From the NCBI GenBank assembly GCA_026724425.1, contig JAIUCV010000583.1, forward strand, positions 1 through 64,000: a stretch of 64,000 nt of DNA, read 5' to 3'. This stretch comes from Erythrophleum ivorense (Eukaryota; Streptophyta; Magnoliopsida; Fabales; Fabaceae). The translations under genes and the position numbers were made by a program. This document shows positions 12,437-21,478 of this stretch, piece by piece. Each line of letters opens with the position of its first letter. Within the stretch, counting starts at the first letter, position 1. A model generated the notes under the pieces. That model saw nothing but the letters and a program-made list of their open reading frames with translations, had not been told where the DNA came from and made no database searches.

Positions 12437-12692
12437 TATAGAATCACGATATCAAGAAACACCAAAGCTTTAATAAGAATAACTCTCTTATTATCTTAAG
12501 GAAAATCACTCAAAACCTTAAGCTCACAAATCTCATAAGTTGTGCCACATATTAGCACATCCTTATATAGGGAAACATAACTCCAAAACCCTATTCTAGA
12601 TAACTCCTAGATAAAAGGAAAACTCCCATATATTTAGATTCTCCTAAATATACTTTGCTTGAACCTCAAGCTATTTCAAGCTTACAACAACA
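12437..12692 (-). repeat. 5' LTR of the 7.9-12.7 kb copia element
   Basis: 256 bp. It borders the primer-binding site at 12434-12423 and the TSD copy TATTG at 12693-12697. Confidence 0.93.
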
Positions 12693-12706
12693 TATTGTCT
12701 AGATAC

Positions 12707-13132
12707 AATCTTCTTTGCAGCATTGGTATTGACTGCGGTCCCATCCTTCTTAGTACGTGACTTGACCCATACTTTTAGCCTCGTCACGTCAGATGGATCA
12801 GAGCTTTCCTTTTTCTAAGCAAGCATTTAGTAGTTTAGTTTTTTGACACTAAATTCATAGTCAAAAGTTTAAGTTGAAACTCTAAAATATACGTATAAAA
12901 TGAAGTTACCAAATCTTCTGCCAACCTAACCATTCCTTTACGGCTACAAGTGTGAGTAATCTGCTTGCGCCTTCTTTCTCTATACTGATCGCTCAGAAGC
13001 TAAAAAAACGAGTGTTAAAACACAATAACCTGGAAAAAACGGATGATAACTTACCTTAAACTCCTCGCTTGTCTTTTGCTTGACAAAGATGAACCTGCAG
13101 AGATGTACCCATGCCTTCTCCAGCATTATATC
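12707..13132 (-). pseudogene. CACTA-encoded protein, upstream exons (Ptta/En/Spm-type region)
   Basis: Three minus-strand exons with GT-AG borders: about 13132-13055 (KAWVHLCRFIFVKQKTSEEFK), 12999-12910 (LLSDQYRERRRKQ, then THTCSRKGMVRLAEDL) and 12814-12707 (KKESSDPSDVTRLKVWVKSR, then NTNAAKKI). The pattern S-x-Q-x-x-x-x-R...HTCSRKG-x-x-R-L-x-E followed by a K-x-W-V-K-S-R-T block is characteristic of plant Ptta/En/Spm transposase-associated proteins. All three introns keep the frame, and the next intron (starting at 12706) contains the copia insertion, after which the gene resumes at 7865. The part further upstream is separated by the 13186-21473 element. Confidence 0.65.
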
Positions 13133-13185
13133 TAAACTATATTTAGAAGCCTTGGCACGAAAATTCAAACAAATATGCATGATTG

Positions 13186-13490
13186 TGATAAGCTTCACCA
13201 AAGTGATAAGAGAAGGCAAAGCCTCTGGTTGGGCAAGAGGGTACGAAAGTAATAAGAAAAGGCAAAGCCTCTGGGTGGGCAAGAGGGTTTAAAGTTAGCT
13301 TCTTTATAAGCTTCGTCTCTTTCATACTTCTTCTTTATGCGTTTTATGATTTGTATAGCCAAAGCGATATGAGCTTTTGGGAGATCGCCATGAGATCTCG
13401 GGTCCGATCGAGATGAGATCGTGACCAATACTCTTTGTAATTCGCATTCTATCTTCAGTACACGGATTGTTCATCTGTTTAGCTACCTTT
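13186..13490 (+). repeat. 5' LTR (main part) of the gag-only element
   Basis: Pairs with 21160-21473. Its last 9 bp (18930-18938) lie beyond the nested copia element, whose 5-bp TSD CCTTT (13486-13490 and 18925-18929) was made from this LTR. It contains a direct repeat of AGGCAAAGCCTCTGG (13213-13227 and 13259-13273). Confidence 0.92.
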
Positions 13491-13870
13491 TATTATAAAA
13501 GCTTATAAAAGCTTATAAAAGCAAGACAAGTCTACAACAAAGCAAGACAAGTCTACAACAAAGCAAGACAAATCTACAACAAGATGGAGCAGCTAATCTA
13601 TATAGAATAGATGTCAAGGAGTATTCTATATGGAATAAGAATATAGAATAAAACTATTGGAAGAAAAGTCTATATGACCGTTATAGAATATGACCGTTCT
13701 AGACAATTATCTATTGTCTATATATATGTAAAGTGACATTGCTAATAAAGATAAGAAAAGAGTTTTACTCTCTTTCTCTCTCTTTAAACTCTGAAACTCT
13801 CTATCTCTCTATCTTCTTCTTCTTCGATTATACTTCATCAATTTTCACTCTTTCTTTGTCAAATCTTACA
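13491..13870 (+). repeat. 5' LTR of the intact copia element
   Basis: Carries three copies of a 21-bp unit GCAAGACAAGTCTACAACAAA (about 13521-13582) where the 3' LTR carries four. Two copies of ATATGACCGTT are 16-17 bp apart (13671-13700). Confidence 0.93.
13719..13749 (+). promoter_or_regulatory. TATA box and poly(A) signal of the copia LTR
   Basis: TATATATA at 13719-13726 is followed 18 bp later by AATAAA at 13744-13749, the compact promoter/polyadenylation layout expected around the R region of a plant copia LTR. The same arrangement recurs in the 3' LTR (about 18773-18803). The transcription start is inferred, not seen. Confidence 0.5.
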
Positions 13871-14056
13871 TGGTATCAGAGCCAGGTTACGCTCTTGGTT
13901 AATTTCACTTATTTGTGTTTTATCTCCTTCGTGAGAAATCAGATCTGTGTTTAGATCTACTTTATCTTCTTCGCTGAGAAACTAGATCTGGTTCTAGATC
14001 TATTTTATTATCCAGCATTTAATTCTTCTTGTTCTTCATCGCTGATTGATTCATCC

Positions 14057-17000
14057 ATGGAGAATTCAAAGGCTGTTGTTCTTCCAGTTGTACTCAAGGG
14101 AGGAGACAACTATTTGTTATGGTCCAGGACAGCGAAAGCGGTGTTATGTGGCCGTGGACTGTGGAGCCAAATCGAGCCTCCCGAGACATTTCCCGTTGAA
14201 ACAGCAGCTCTAGCCGTTCCGACAGAAAAGGAAATGCAAGAAGACCAGGCGGTTCTTGCAATCTTGCAAAGCTCACTAGACCTCTCAATCTTAGAGGCTT
14301 ACTCATATTGCGAACACGCCAAGGAGCTGTGGGATACTCTTAAGAGTATCTTTGGAAATGTATCCAACCTCACAAGAGTATTTGAAGTCAAGCGAGCCAT
14401 CAATGGTCTCAGCCAAGATGACATGGAGTTCAACAAGTTCTTTGGGAAGTTTCGATCTCTTTGGGCAGAGCTAGAGATGCTTAGGCTAGCGACTCTTGAA
14501 GCTACTGTCTTGAATGAAAGGAGAGAACAAGACAAGGTGTTTGCTCTTCTCATGGTTCTCAATCCAGCGTATAATGATCTTATCAAGCACATTCTTAAAG
14601 CTGACAAGCTCCCAAGTCTTGATGAGGTATGTGCTCAAATCCAGAAAGAGCAAGGATCTCTAGGCCTCTTTAGCAACAAGGGGAGTGACCTTGTGATGGT
14701 CAACAAAGCAGAGCAAGTGGTAGCTAACAGGGGTTACTATAGACCCCCAGAGAGAAGATCAAACTCCGGAGCCGCACCTGTGTGTGAGCATTGCAAGATC
14801 CGGGGTCATACCAAGGACCGATGCTACACTTTGCACCCACATCTTCGACCTAGAGATTGGAAGGACAACCGGAGCTCAGGCCGAGACTCAAGAGACTCAA
14901 GGGCACACTTTGCATCCGAAGCCGGAGGAAGCAAGAACCAGGGTGGTACATCTGACTCCGCCATGGCCATTGCAGCTCCACCAGCCGAGTATGTAACCAA
15001 GTCCGACCTTGATGCTCTTGTCAAGGCTCTCAAAGACTCCGGTAAAACACATTCTTCCTTTAGCTTTCATGCTTCTTGTTCCAAAGCCGATTTAAGTTTT
15101 GATAAACCTAAGTCTTTAATCGTTGATTCTGGCGCTAGTCATCACATGATCAGTGACCTGAACCTGATTAAAGATATTAAACCGGCATTAGGACATGTTA
15201 GTATTGCTAATGGTGATCAGATTCCAATTAAAGGCATTGGTAACTTAAAGCTGTTTGATAAAGAATCTCAAGCTTTTTACATGCCTTCATTCACTTCCAA
15301 TTTGTTATCTGTCAAGAAAGCGACTACTGACTTGAATTGTTATGCTATCTTTGGACCTAATGATGTTGCTTTTCAGGATATTGAGACAAGTAAGTTCCTT
15401 GGGCAAGGGACAACCAAAGATGGTTTATATGTTCTTGATGACACTAAACCATCTTCTCCATCATGTGGCTTTAGTTTTAATGTTTCTGTTGCTAATGATG
15501 CGGTTTGGCATGCTAGACTAGGTCATCCCCATCATCGTGCTTTAAGTTTAATGTTACCAGGTGTTAATTTCCAAAACCATGATTGTGAGGCTTGTATCCT
15601 TGGTAAACATTGTAAGACTGTTTTTCCTAAATCAAGTACTATTTATGAGCATTGTTTTGATCTTATTCATTCAGATGTGTGGACATCACCTTGTTTTTCA
15701 AGGGAAAATCACAAATATTTCGTTACCTTCATTGATGAGAAATCCAAGTATACATGGCTAACCCTCCTTCCTTCTAAGGACCGTGTTCTTGAAGCATTTA
15801 TTAGTTTTCATGCTTATGTTACTAACAACTATAATGCTAAGGTTAAAATTTTGAGGTCCGATAATGGTGGAGAATATACAAGCCATGCATTCAAAGACTA
15901 CATAACTAAGAACGGGATCATCCACCAAACGAGCTGTCCCTACACGCCTCAACAAAATGGTGTGGCTGAAAGAAAGAATCGCCATCTTATGGAAGTGGCT
16001 CGATCTATGATGTTCCACACCAATGTACCCAAGAAGCTGTGGGGAGACGCTGTGGTTACGGCATGCTACCTAATCAACAGAACTCCCACTAAGATTCTTC
16101 ACGATCTGTCTCCATTTGAGGTACTTAACAACACTAAACCAGTCCTTGACCACTTACGTGTCTTTGGTTGTGTGTGCTTTGTCTTAGTTCCAGGAGAAAA
16201 TCGGAACAAACTTGATGCTAAGAGCACCAAGGCAATGTTGATTGGTTACTCAAGCACTCAGAAAGGATACAAGTGTCTAGTTCCGGAGACTGGGAGGGTT
16301 CTAGTATCCCGGGATGTCAAGTTCTTGGAAAGCACTGGTTACTACACAGTTAAAGATTGGGATAGTCTCAAGAATCTACCTCACTCTCCGTCGGATCGTG
16401 CTGACAATCTTAGGCGGCTGTTTGAGAACCTGGGCATCACTCCACCAGTCTCAATCTCTCCTCCGCCAGTTTCAGAGACTCCACCAGCCTCTCCGCTTGT
16501 TCCTGAGGGGGAGAATGACGCCGGTGAGTCAGAATCAGCATCGGAACCGGCTCTGCATCATACCGGTGAGTCAGAATCAGCATTGGAACCGGCTATACAT
16601 CATGAGCAAGCTGCGAGTCCGGTTATTACCGAGAGTGATCCGGAGACTTCTCCACCAGCTGAGCCAGTAGCGGAGCTAAGAAGAAGCCAAAGACTTAGGA
16701 AGCCGTCTAAGTGGGTTAACACTGAAATCTACTACAACTCTCAAGCTGTAGCTCATCCCACTCAAGCCGTCTGTTCACTAGCCTACTTCCCTGAGGAACA
16801 TCAAGTGTTCATTGGAGTTCTTGACCAAGAGAATATTCCACAGACTGATGAGGAAGCTATCCGATATGAGGTTTGGAGTAATGCTGTGGGTGATGAGATT
16901 CATGCCATGATCAAGAATCACACTTGGGATGAGGCTGACCTACCAAAGGGAAAGAAAACAGTCAGTTCTAAGTGGGTGTTCACCATCAAATATCTAAGCA

Positions 17001-18394
17001 GTGGAGAGATCGAAAGACACAAAGCAAGATTGGTAGCAAGAGGGTTCACTCAAACATATGGAGAAGATTACCGTGAAACATTTGCTCCGGTTGCTAAGCT
17101 ACCTACAGTTAGAGTGGTTCTCTCTTTGGCCGTCAACTTGGAATGGGAGCTATGGCAAATGGATGTCAAGAATGCTTTTCTTCAGGGGGAGCTTGATGAG
17201 GAGGTGTATATGACTCCACCACCAGGCTTAGAGCATACGGTTCAACCAGGGAAGGTACTCAAGCTCAGAAAAGCCATCTATGGATTGAAACAATCTCCTA
17301 GAGCATGGTACAGGAAGCTGAGCGTAACTCTACTTGATCGCGGCTTTAGAAGATCAGAAGCAGATCATACTCTCTTTACTCTTCAAAGCCAAGAAGGTAT
17401 TATAGTCATTCTCATTTATGTAGATGATATTATCATCTCTGGGAATGACAAGGTTGGTATTCAAGAAACTAAAGCTTATTTAAAGTCTGTATTTGAGATT
17501 AAGGATCTTGGAGAACTTAAGTACTTCCTTGGGATAGAAGTATGTAGATCAAAGGAAGGTCTTTTCTTATCTCAAAGGAAGTACACTATTGATCTTTTGA
17601 ATGAGACAGGAAAGCTAGGAGCTAAGGCTGCCAAGACACCTCTAGAGGATGCTTACAAAAACCATCAAGCAGAGGATGAAAATGATCAGCCATTTGATGA
17701 TGCCAAGCTATACCGCAAAATAGTTGGTAAGCTTATATATCTTACCCTAACAAGACCTGATATATGTTTTGCTGTGAATCAGGTAAGCCAACATATGCAA
17801 GAGCCAAGGGTGTATCATTGGATGATGGTTGATCGTATTTTGAGATATCTCAAAGGCTCATACGGACAAGGCATTTGGATGGGATGCAACGGAAGCTCAG
17901 ACATTGTTGGCTACTGTGACGCAGACTATGCTGGTGACCGTGATGATAGAAGATCAACTACCGGCTATTGCACCTTTGTTGGAGGAAATCTGGTTACTTG
18001 GAAGAGCAAGAAACAGAAGGTGGTGTCATTATCCAGCACTGAAGCCGAATATAGAGCCATGAGGAGGCTGACTACTGAGTTGATGTGGTTAAAGATGCTG
18101 CTGGAAGATTTGGGCAGAGAGACACCAACTCCAATAACTATGCATTGTGATAATCAAGCCGCAATTCACATCGCTTCCAATTCAGTGTTCCACGAGAGAA
18201 CAAAGCACATTGAAGTGGATTGTCACAAGGTAAGGGAGCAGATGCAGCTTGGAGTCATCTTGCCGTGTTACACTAGGAGTGAGGATCAGTTAGCTGACAT
18301 CTTCACCAAGGCTGCAACCAAGGAGGTCTGTGAGTTCATCCATGAGAAGCTAGGACTCGTTGACTTGGATCAGCTGGATTTCCCTAAGCCATGA
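14057..18394 (+). CDS. Copia Gag-Pol polyprotein, intact (1445 aa)
   Basis: One ORF from ATG 14057 (first ATG after the PBS in good context) to TGA 18394. Order of domains: Gag (about 10-230), zinc knuckle C243-x2-C246-x4-H251-x4-C256, aspartic protease with VDSGAS (D357), gag-pre-integrase with HARLGHP (H485, H490) and CEACILGK, and integrase core with D540, D602 and E638 (D-x35-E spacing). Reverse transcriptase has MDVKNAFLQGELDEEVYM and YVDD at 1121-1124, and RNase H has CDADYAGD (D1288) and STEAEY. Every catalytic residue I looked for is present. The order protease-integrase-RT-RNase H is diagnostic of Ty1/copia. The product should assemble virus-like particles, copy its RNA from tRNA-Met and integrate the cDNA in the nucleus. 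A two-copy Glu/Ser/Pro-rich repeat (TGESESA) lies between integrase and RT. Confidence 0.97.
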   Translation: MENSKAVVLPVVLKGGDNYLLWSRTAKAVLCGRGLWSQIEPPETFPVETAALAVPTEKEMQEDQAVLAILQSSLDLSILEAYSYCEHAKELWDTLKSIFGNVSNLTRVFEVKRAINGLSQDDMEFNKFFGKFRSLWAELEMLRLATLEATVLNERREQDKVFALLMVLNPAYNDLIKHILKADKLPSLDEVCAQIQKEQGSLGLFSNKGSDLVMVNKAEQVVANRGYYRPPERRSNSGAAPVCEHCKIRGHTKDRCYTLHPHLRPRDWKDNRSSGRDSRDSRAHFASEAGGSKNQGGTSDSAMAIAAPPAEYVTKSDLDALVKALKDSGKTHSSFSFHASCSKADLSFDKPKSLIVDSGASHHMISDLNLIKDIKPALGHVSIANGDQIPIKGIGNLKLFDKESQAFYMPSFTSNLLSVKKATTDLNCYAIFGPNDVAFQDIETSKFLGQGTTKDGLYVLDDTKPSSPSCGFSFNVSVANDAVWHARLGHPHHRALSLMLPGVNFQNHDCEACILGKHCKTVFPKSSTIYEHCFDLIHSDVWTSPCFSRENHKYFVTFIDEKSKYTWLTLLPSKDRVLEAFISFHAYVTNNYNAKVKILRSDNGGEYTSHAFKDYITKNGIIHQTSCPYTPQQNGVAERKNRHLMEVARSMMFHTNVPKKLWGDAVVTACYLINRTPTKILHDLSPFEVLNNTKPVLDHLRVFGCVCFVLVPGENRNKLDAKSTKAMLIGYSSTQKGYKCLVPETGRVLVSRDVKFLESTGYYTVKDWDSLKNLPHSPSDRADNLRRLFENLGITPPVSISPPPVSETPPASPLVPEGENDAGESESASEPALHHTGESESALEPAIHHEQAASPVITESDPETSPPAEPVAELRRSQRLRKPSKWVNTEIYYNSQAVAHPTQAVCSLAYFPEEHQVFIGVLDQENIPQTDEEAIRYEVWSNAVGDEIHAMIKNHTWDEADLPKGKKTVSSKWVFTIKYLSSGEIERHKARLVARGFTQTYGEDYRETFAPVAKLPTVRVVLSLAVNLEWELWQMDVKNAFLQGELDEEVYMTPPPGLEHTVQPGKVLKLRKAIYGLKQSPRAWYRKLSVTLLDRGFRRSEADHTLFTLQSQEGIIVILIYVDDIIISGNDKVGIQETKAYLKSVFEIKDLGELKYFLGIEVCRSKEGLFLSQRKYTIDLLNETGKLGAKAAKTPLEDAYKNHQAEDENDQPFDDAKLYRKIVGKLIYLTLTRPDICFAVNQVSQHMQEPRVYHWMMVDRILRYLKGSYGQGIWMGCNGSSDIVGYCDADYAGDRDDRRSTTGYCTFVGGNLVTWKSKKQKVVSLSSTEAEYRAMRRLTTELMWLKMLLEDLGRETPTPITMHCDNQAAIHIASNSVFHERTKHIEVDCHKVREQMQLGVILPCYTRSEDQLADIFTKAATKEVCEFIHEKLGLVDLDQLDFPKP

Positions 18395-18523
18395 GAATCA
18401 CACTCTTTTTCCCTGAGTATGGTTTTATCCCATGAGGTTTTCCATACTCAGGTTTTTAATGAGGTGACTATCTATGCTTCCAAGTTTAACCTTCAGTCTC
18501 TTGCGGTTAAGCTTGAGGGGGAG

Positions 18524-18924
18524 TATTATAAAAGCTTATAAAAGCTTATAAAAGCAAGACAAGTCTACAACAAAGCAAGACAAGTCTACAACAAAGCAAG
18601 ACAAGTCTACAACAAAGCAAGACAAATCTACAACAAGATGGAGCAGCTAATCTATATAGAATAGATGTCAAGGAGTATTCTATATGGAATAATAATATAG
18701 AATAAAACTATTGGAAGAAAAGTCTATATGACCGTTATAGAATATGACCGTTCTAGACAATTATCTATTGTCTATATATATGTAAAGTGACATTGCTAAT
18801 AAAGATAAGAAAAGAGTTTTACTCTCTTTCTCTCTCTTTAAACTCTGAAACTCTCTATCTCTCTATCTTCTTCTTCTTCGATTATACTTCATCAATTTTC
18901 ACTCTTTCTTTGTCAAATCTTACA
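18524..18924 (+). repeat. 3' LTR of the intact copia element
   Basis: 401 bp; four copies of the 21-bp GCAAGACAAGTCTACAACAAA-type unit (about 18554-18636) account for the extra length over the 5' LTR. Confidence 0.93.
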
Positions 18925-18993
18925 CCTTTACTCTATCGTTGGTGCGGTGTATCAACGACGAATCAAACGCGACGATCTCTTGCGACGACGACA

Positions 18994-20084
18994 ATGGCGA
19001 CTCAACACAACTCTCCGGCGAACTCAGATTTCGGAGATTATGACGATCGTCAGCATGCCGAGCTCAAGAGTGAGCTCAATTCGAAGCTCGATTTGTTGAT
19101 GACGATGTTCGGGAAAGACGATTCCAGACTAACAGATATTCAACATCGTGAAGCTCAACGGAAGTCCGGTACCCGCGATTACCTAGCGAACAACCGGGAT
19201 CTTCGAACTCTCCGATTCAGGTACATTCTCAGAACACAGAACCACACCGGATGAATTCTCCATTAGGTTATCGATCTGGGAACTTGAATGTAGCAAATCG
19301 TGATAGTGTGTTGAAGAAAGTCGAGATGCCAGATTTCTCGGGAAAACAGCCTTCCAATTGGATAATTGAGGCTGAAAGATTCTTCCACATTGGGAGTTAT
19401 AATGATGTGGAGAAGCTAGATTTCGTTGGTTTGAGCTTATACGGAAAGGCTCGTAAGTGGTATTATTGGGAGTTATGGCACAAGGGATTCAAGGACTGGT
19501 CAGATTTCAAGAGAAGATTGGTTTTGACGTTTTCAGAAGCAAGTGAGAATTCGGTTATTGCCCATCATGAGATGCCATCCTTTGATGGTACTGATTTGTA
19601 TGTGTGGCTTGAGAAATCAGAAAGGTTCTTTAGTATTGGCAAGTACAACGATGAAGCAAAACTAAGCCTTGTATATTTGTACTTGGATGGAGTTGCTCGT
19701 AAATGGTTCTGTAGAAGGAGATTTCTGGATTGGTCTGACTTTAAGTGCAGACTACTGAAGAAATTTGGTCCAGCTAGGACTGATTCTCCATCCGAATTAC
19801 ATTTGAAAGATGAATCGAATGTAAGCAGAGGAGATGCTCATGAATCAGTTCCACTTGTATCAGAAGCAGCTTGTCAAGGGATGGACTCGATTTCACAAAC
19901 TCGTATTGAAGGGGTTCGAGAAAAAGAACTGTTATCTCAACATAAAGCGATTGAAACGGGATCATTGCTTCAGGAGGAAGAGGCTATTGACGCAACTGAG
20001 TTGTTGGTGACGAAAATAGCCAAAGAGTCCAGTCAAGAAAGAGAATCACATCAGCATGAGGCAATTTCCCATTTCCAGGTTTAA
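18994..20084 (+). pseudogene. Gag of the non-autonomous element: two tandem retrotransposon-gag domains, one frameshift
   Basis: ATG 18994 opens a leader (MATQHNSPANSDFGDYDD) that runs to about 19195. There one lost base in AACAACCGGGA shifts the frame; the correct frame continues through 19251 to TAA 20084. Two homologous blocks follow. The first (about 19325-19540) has MPDFSGKQPSNWIIEAERFF and GKARKWYYWE...DWSDFKRRL; the second (about 19567-19770) has MPSFDGTDLYVWLEKSERFF and GVARKWFCRR...DWSDFKCRL. This matches the retrotransposon gag domain, duplicated in tandem. The tail is Glu/Ser-rich with no zinc knuckle. The frame is otherwise open, so the break is recent or a sequencing slip. Confidence 0.75.
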
Positions 20085-21159
20085 GATGGGTCAATGGGGA
20101 AAGGGAACAACGCTAACTATTGGCGAATGATGCGACAGCCACATATCTCAAGGTTAAGGTGCAAAAAGGAATCGTGGCAACACTCACAGGGTTCAGAGCT
20201 GCTTAAGGAGGGAGGGAAGTTCAGAGCTGTTTCTTCATCACTCGGTAGCTAGTTCGTATGGGAAAATTGAGCATGCATTTTTAAGGCCAACGTGGGTGTT
20301 CACGGAAGATTCTCCGAGGTGTTGGATTCTGTTTTTGAGACATGGGTTCGATCTTATCTACAATCCTACTAGTGAGAACACATTTGCTGCTAAGATGTTT
20401 CAGCTTCTGCAAAACACAAAACCTGCAACTATATGTGGTCAGGATCTTTCGGTTTTGCTGTATTATGAAGCAGATTCAACTATGGGGATTGAATTGAAAA
20501 CATTATCACAAGGACGAATCTATTTTTCTGTGTGGCACTGTTGGAAAAAGAAGACACTGCAGATCGTTAGCTTACAATAGTGGCTGTTACGAACCTCACT
20601 TCACTTTGAGTGGTTACTATGTGTAGTGAGTTTTTTTTCATCATTTTGCTTAATTCAAGCTTGAGGTCAAGCTTGATTTCAACTGAGGGAGTATGCAAGA
20701 GTATATCTACTTGTCTGTTAATGGTGAATGTGCAGCTTTGGTTGTTATCAACAGCAAGTGAGTATGATATTCTCAAAAGAAATGCTAGTAAACAGAGGGA
20801 GAAGAAATGGCTGATTACACATCTACTGCAAATTTTGATACAACAAGAGAAGCAATGGAAAACGCTTTACAAATCAAGAATGTTCAAGTATAAACGAAGG
20901 GTGGTTGGATACAAAAGCTATTCTGCAATCATAAGGTCCAAGAGGCAGAGCTCAAAACTGTCACTAGCTTTTAAGTGGGAAGAAGTGTTGAACTCAGTCT
21001 CAGCTGCCATTGATTCGGCGAATGTCTTCATTCGCTGCTTATGTCACAATTGCAGACGGCAGGGGAGAGTGGCAGCCACTTGAGTTTAATCTTGGAAGTT
21101 ATGACTTCAGTTTCCCACATCAAGCTTGAGGTCAAGCTTGTTTTCGTTGGAGGGAGTAT
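20085..21159 (+). other. 3' internal region of the gag-only element, with a duplicated PPT-like block
   Basis: There is no recognisable pol domain. Open frames at 20296-20580 and 20610-21083 match nothing I know. The block TCAAGCTTGAGGTCAAGCTTG followed by a GAGGGAGTAT purine tract occurs twice: at about 20656-20694, and at about 21119-21159 directly before the 3' LTR. The first looks like an internal copy of the pre-LTR region. Confidence 0.6.
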
Positions 21160-21473
21160 TGATAAGCTTCACCAAAGTGATAAGAGAAGGCAAAGCCTCT
21201 GGTTGGGCAAGAGGGTACCAAAGTAATAAGAAAAGGCAAAGCCTCTGGGTGGGCAAGAGGGTTTAAAGTTAGCTTCTTTATAAGCTTTATCTCTTTCATA
21301 CTTCTTCTTTATGCGTTTTATGATTTGTATAGCCAAAGCGATATGAGCTTTTGGGAGATCGCCATGAGATCTCGGGTCCGATCGAGATGAGATCGTGACC
21401 AATACTCTTTGTAATTCGCATTCTATCTTCAGTACACGGATTGTTCATCTGTTTAGCTATCTTTACTCTATCA
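21160..21473 (+). repeat. 3' LTR of the gag-only element
   Basis: 314 bp, TGATAAGC...CTATCA, flanked by TSD GATTG (21474-21478). Confidence 0.92.
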
Positions 21474-21478
21474 GATTG

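Larger units (their letters stand above)
7924..12692 (-). mobile_element. Ty1/copia LTR retrotransposon (4.77 kb) in an intron of the CACTA gene
   Basis: Two LTRs (7924-8183 and 12437-12692) enclose a minus-strand gag-pol. The 5-bp TSD TATTG lies at 7919-7923 and 12693-12697. The primer-binding site TGGTATCAGAGC (initiator-Met tRNA type) is at 12434-12423, and the polypurine tract AAGGGGGAGAA abuts the 3' LTR at 8194-8184. LTR termini are TG at the 5' end and TA rather than CA at the 3' end. The insertion lies in an intron of the CACTA gene (donor 12706, acceptor at 7866). The LTRs differ only by a 4-bp AT-repeat indel, so insertion looks very recent, yet the polyprotein is broken several times. 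Confidence 0.93.
13491..18924 (+). mobile_element. Intact Ty1/copia retrotransposon (5.43 kb), nested in an LTR
   Basis: LTRs 13491-13870 (380 bp) and 18524-18924 (401 bp) begin TATTATAAAAGC and end AAATCTTACA; TSD CCTTT at 13486-13490 and 18925-18929. The primer-binding site TGGTATCAGAGCC starts at 13871, directly after the LTR. A polypurine tract (TTGAGGGGGAG) sits at about 18513-18523. The single uninterrupted gag-pol ORF makes this the only element here that looks autonomous. LTRs differ by essentially one substitution and one 21-bp repeat unit, so insertion is very recent. The 5' terminal dinucleotide is TA rather than TG. Confidence 0.95.
13186..21473 (+). mobile_element. Non-autonomous LTR retrotransposon encoding only a double-domain Gag, itself interrupted
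   Basis: LTRs begin TGATAAGCTTCACC and end CTATCA/G. The left LTR is 13186-13490 plus 18930-18938 (split by an inserted copia element); the right is 21160-21473, both 314 bp. The TSD GATTG is at 13181-13185 and 21474-21478. A purine tract (GGAGGGAGTAT) precedes the right LTR, fixing plus orientation. Without the nested element it is 2.85 kb, and the internal region has Gag but no protease, RT or integrase. It must rely on enzymes from another element. It sits in the CACTA element, upstream of that gene's visible exons. The two LTRs differ at only a handful of positions. Confidence 0.92.

Noticed and set aside
13871..13883. TGGTATCAGAGCC sites as tRNA gene fragments (also 32762, 48966, 50757, 53274, 60116)
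   Set aside because: Each sits immediately after an LTR and is a reverse-transcription primer-binding site complementary to the tRNA-Met 3' end; no tRNA fold surrounds them.
20296..21083. ORFs at 20296-20580 and 20610-21083 as genes
   Set aside because: They lie in the 3' internal region of the gag-only element, have no recognisable domain and overlap a PPT-like repeat.
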